A stretch of DNA of 64,000 nt, taken from assembly GCF_016775475.1 (NCBI RefSeq), contig NZ_JAEUXJ010000002.1, forward strand, positions 186,001-250,000. The letters run 5' to 3'. Source of the stretch: Belnapia mucosa (lineage in GTDB: Bacteria > Pseudomonadota > Alphaproteobacteria > Acetobacterales > Acetobacteraceae). A program made the translations under genes and the position numbers. The notes under the pieces are model-generated. The model was given only the letters and a program-made list of their open reading frames with translations. It did no database searches and was not told the origin of the DNA. Shown here in pieces: positions 63,324 through 64,000 of this stretch; the stretch's first letter is position 1, and each line of letters begins with the position of its first letter.

Positions 63324-64000
63324 GTGGACGCGACGCATGACCCGAAGCTGACCAGCTTCGTCGCCTCGGCCAACGGGCATCCGGACTTCCCGATCCAGAA
63401 CCTGCCGCTCGGCATCTTCTCGACCGCCAGCGGCAAGCCGCATGGCGGCGTTGCGATCGGCGACATGATCCTCGATGTCCCCGCCATCGCCACGCTGCTG
63501 CCGGCCGAGGCCCGCGCCGCGGCCGAGGCGATGGGCGCGGAGTCCCTGAACGCCGTCTTCGCCCTCGGCCCCGCGCCGCGGCGGGCGTTGCGCGCCGGGC
63601 TTTCGGCGCTGCTCACCGCCGCCAGCGCCAAGGCGGAGCAGCTCCGCCCGCATCTCCATGCGGCTTCGGCCTGCACGCTGCACCTGCCGGCGCGCATCGG
63701 CGACTACACGGATTTCTATGCCGGCATCCATCACGCGACCAATGCCGGCACGCTGTTTCGCCCCGACAATCCGCTGCTGCCCAACTACAAATACGTCCCC
63801 GTCGGCTATCACGGCCGCGCCTCCTCCGTGCGCGTCTCGGGCAGCGAGGTCCGGCGGCCCAAGGGCCAGCGCAAGCTGCCGGAGGAGACGGCGCCGACCT
63901 TCGGCCCCTGCCGCAATCTCGACTACGAGATGGAGCTCGGCATCTGGATCGGCAGCGGGAACGCACTCGGCGAGCCGGTTCCCATCGCCGCGGCGGGCGA
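63324..64000 (+). CDS. fahA: Fumarylacetoacetase, N-terminal part (cut by window edge)
   Basis: Starts at GTG 63324, one base after the hmgA stop, and is open to the window end (225 codons). The N-terminal FAH domain reads SFVASANGHPDFPIQNLPLG; catalytic-domain motifs follow: IGDYTDFYAGIHHATNAG, LLPNYKYVPVGYHGRASS and DYEMELGIWIG with the metal-binding glutamates. It hydrolyses fumarylacetoacetate to fumarate and acetoacetate, the last step of tyrosine breakdown. The stop is outside the window. Confidence 0.95.
   Translation, partial: MDATHDPKLTSFVASANGHPDFPIQNLPLGIFSTASGKPHGGVAIGDMILDVPAIATLLPAEARAAAEAMGAESLNAVFALGPAPRRALRAGLSALLTAASAKAEQLRPHLHAASACTLHLPARIGDYTDFYAGIHHATNAGTLFRPDNPLLPNYKYVPVGYHGRASSVRVSGSEVRRPKGQRKLPEETAPTFGPCRNLDYEMELGIWIGSGNALGEPVPIAAAG

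Overview
The window is GC-rich, densely packed DNA from an alphaproteobacterium. Gene content suggests Acetobacteraceae of the Roseomonas type, by inference rather than proof: a CtrA orthologue, a ChpT-like phosphotransferase, DUF3553, a rhizobial-type acpXL/lpxXL lipid A cluster, three tripartite-tricarboxylate (Bug) receptors, and many flavin monooxygenases and periplasmic binding proteins. No rRNA, insertion sequence, prophage or CRISPR array is visible, and the only tRNA is tRNA-Leu(CAA). Genes are tightly packed and many operons use ATGA, GTGA or TGATG stop/start overlaps.

Layout. 1-3.4 kb: the start of aroQ (cut by the window edge), thiS-thiG, a fold IV ornithine/lysine decarboxylase behind a structured leader, and an Lrp-type regulator. 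3.4-10.8 kb: two divergent paralogous DppA-like binding proteins, the second heading a complete dipeptide-type ABC transporter operon that ends in a 42-residue lipoprotein. 10.8-15.5 kb: MFS transporter, NAD kinase, nitrilase-family amidase, small membrane protein, moaA, DUF3553. 15.5-24.8 kb: a signalling and motility block, chpT-cheA-cheW-cheY-cheB-cheR, then ctrA facing it, then fliI-fliJ. 24.8-30.2 kb: hpd and phhA (tyrosine/phenylalanine catabolism) with a divergent Lrp regulator, a flavin monooxygenase, and a PhoD-like phosphatase broken by a one-base frameshift. 30.2-34.2 kb: a repeat-containing periplasmic protein, an MmsB-like dehydrogenase, a triple-PAS HWE kinase and a PIN-type toxin-antitoxin pair. 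34.2-39.3 kb: the six-gene very-long-chain fatty acid/lipid A cluster. 39.4-47.6 kb: tRNA-Leu and a MarR-controlled HpaB-type catabolic operon with orphan binding proteins. 47.7-51.7 kb: an SsuABC/ThiXYZ-like transporter with an amidohydrolase. 51.9-56.2 kb: a GAF-PAS-GGDEF-EAL protein, an SDR, rpmB and a degenerate sensor kinase. 56.0-64 kb: a flavin monooxygenase with a DUF2783 partner, a divergent operon (class V aminotransferase, mesaconyl-CoA hydratase-like, CoA transferase, CitE-like lyase), then hmgA and the start of fahA.

How the genes fit together. phhA, hpd, hmgA and fahA cover most of the route from phenylalanine to fumarate and acetoacetate, split over two loci. The CoA transferase, hydratase and lyase could convert a C5 dicarboxylate such as mesaconate into acetyl-CoA and pyruvate. 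The ChpT-CtrA-Che-Fli block links the CtrA phosphorelay to chemotaxis and flagellar export. The acpXL-lpxXL cluster predicts a very-long-chain acyl group on lipid A. The observations most worth following are this lipid cluster with its catalytically dead ketosynthase, the decarboxylase leader RNA, the rpmB terminator that contains the next gene's start codon, and the putative C5-CoA operon.
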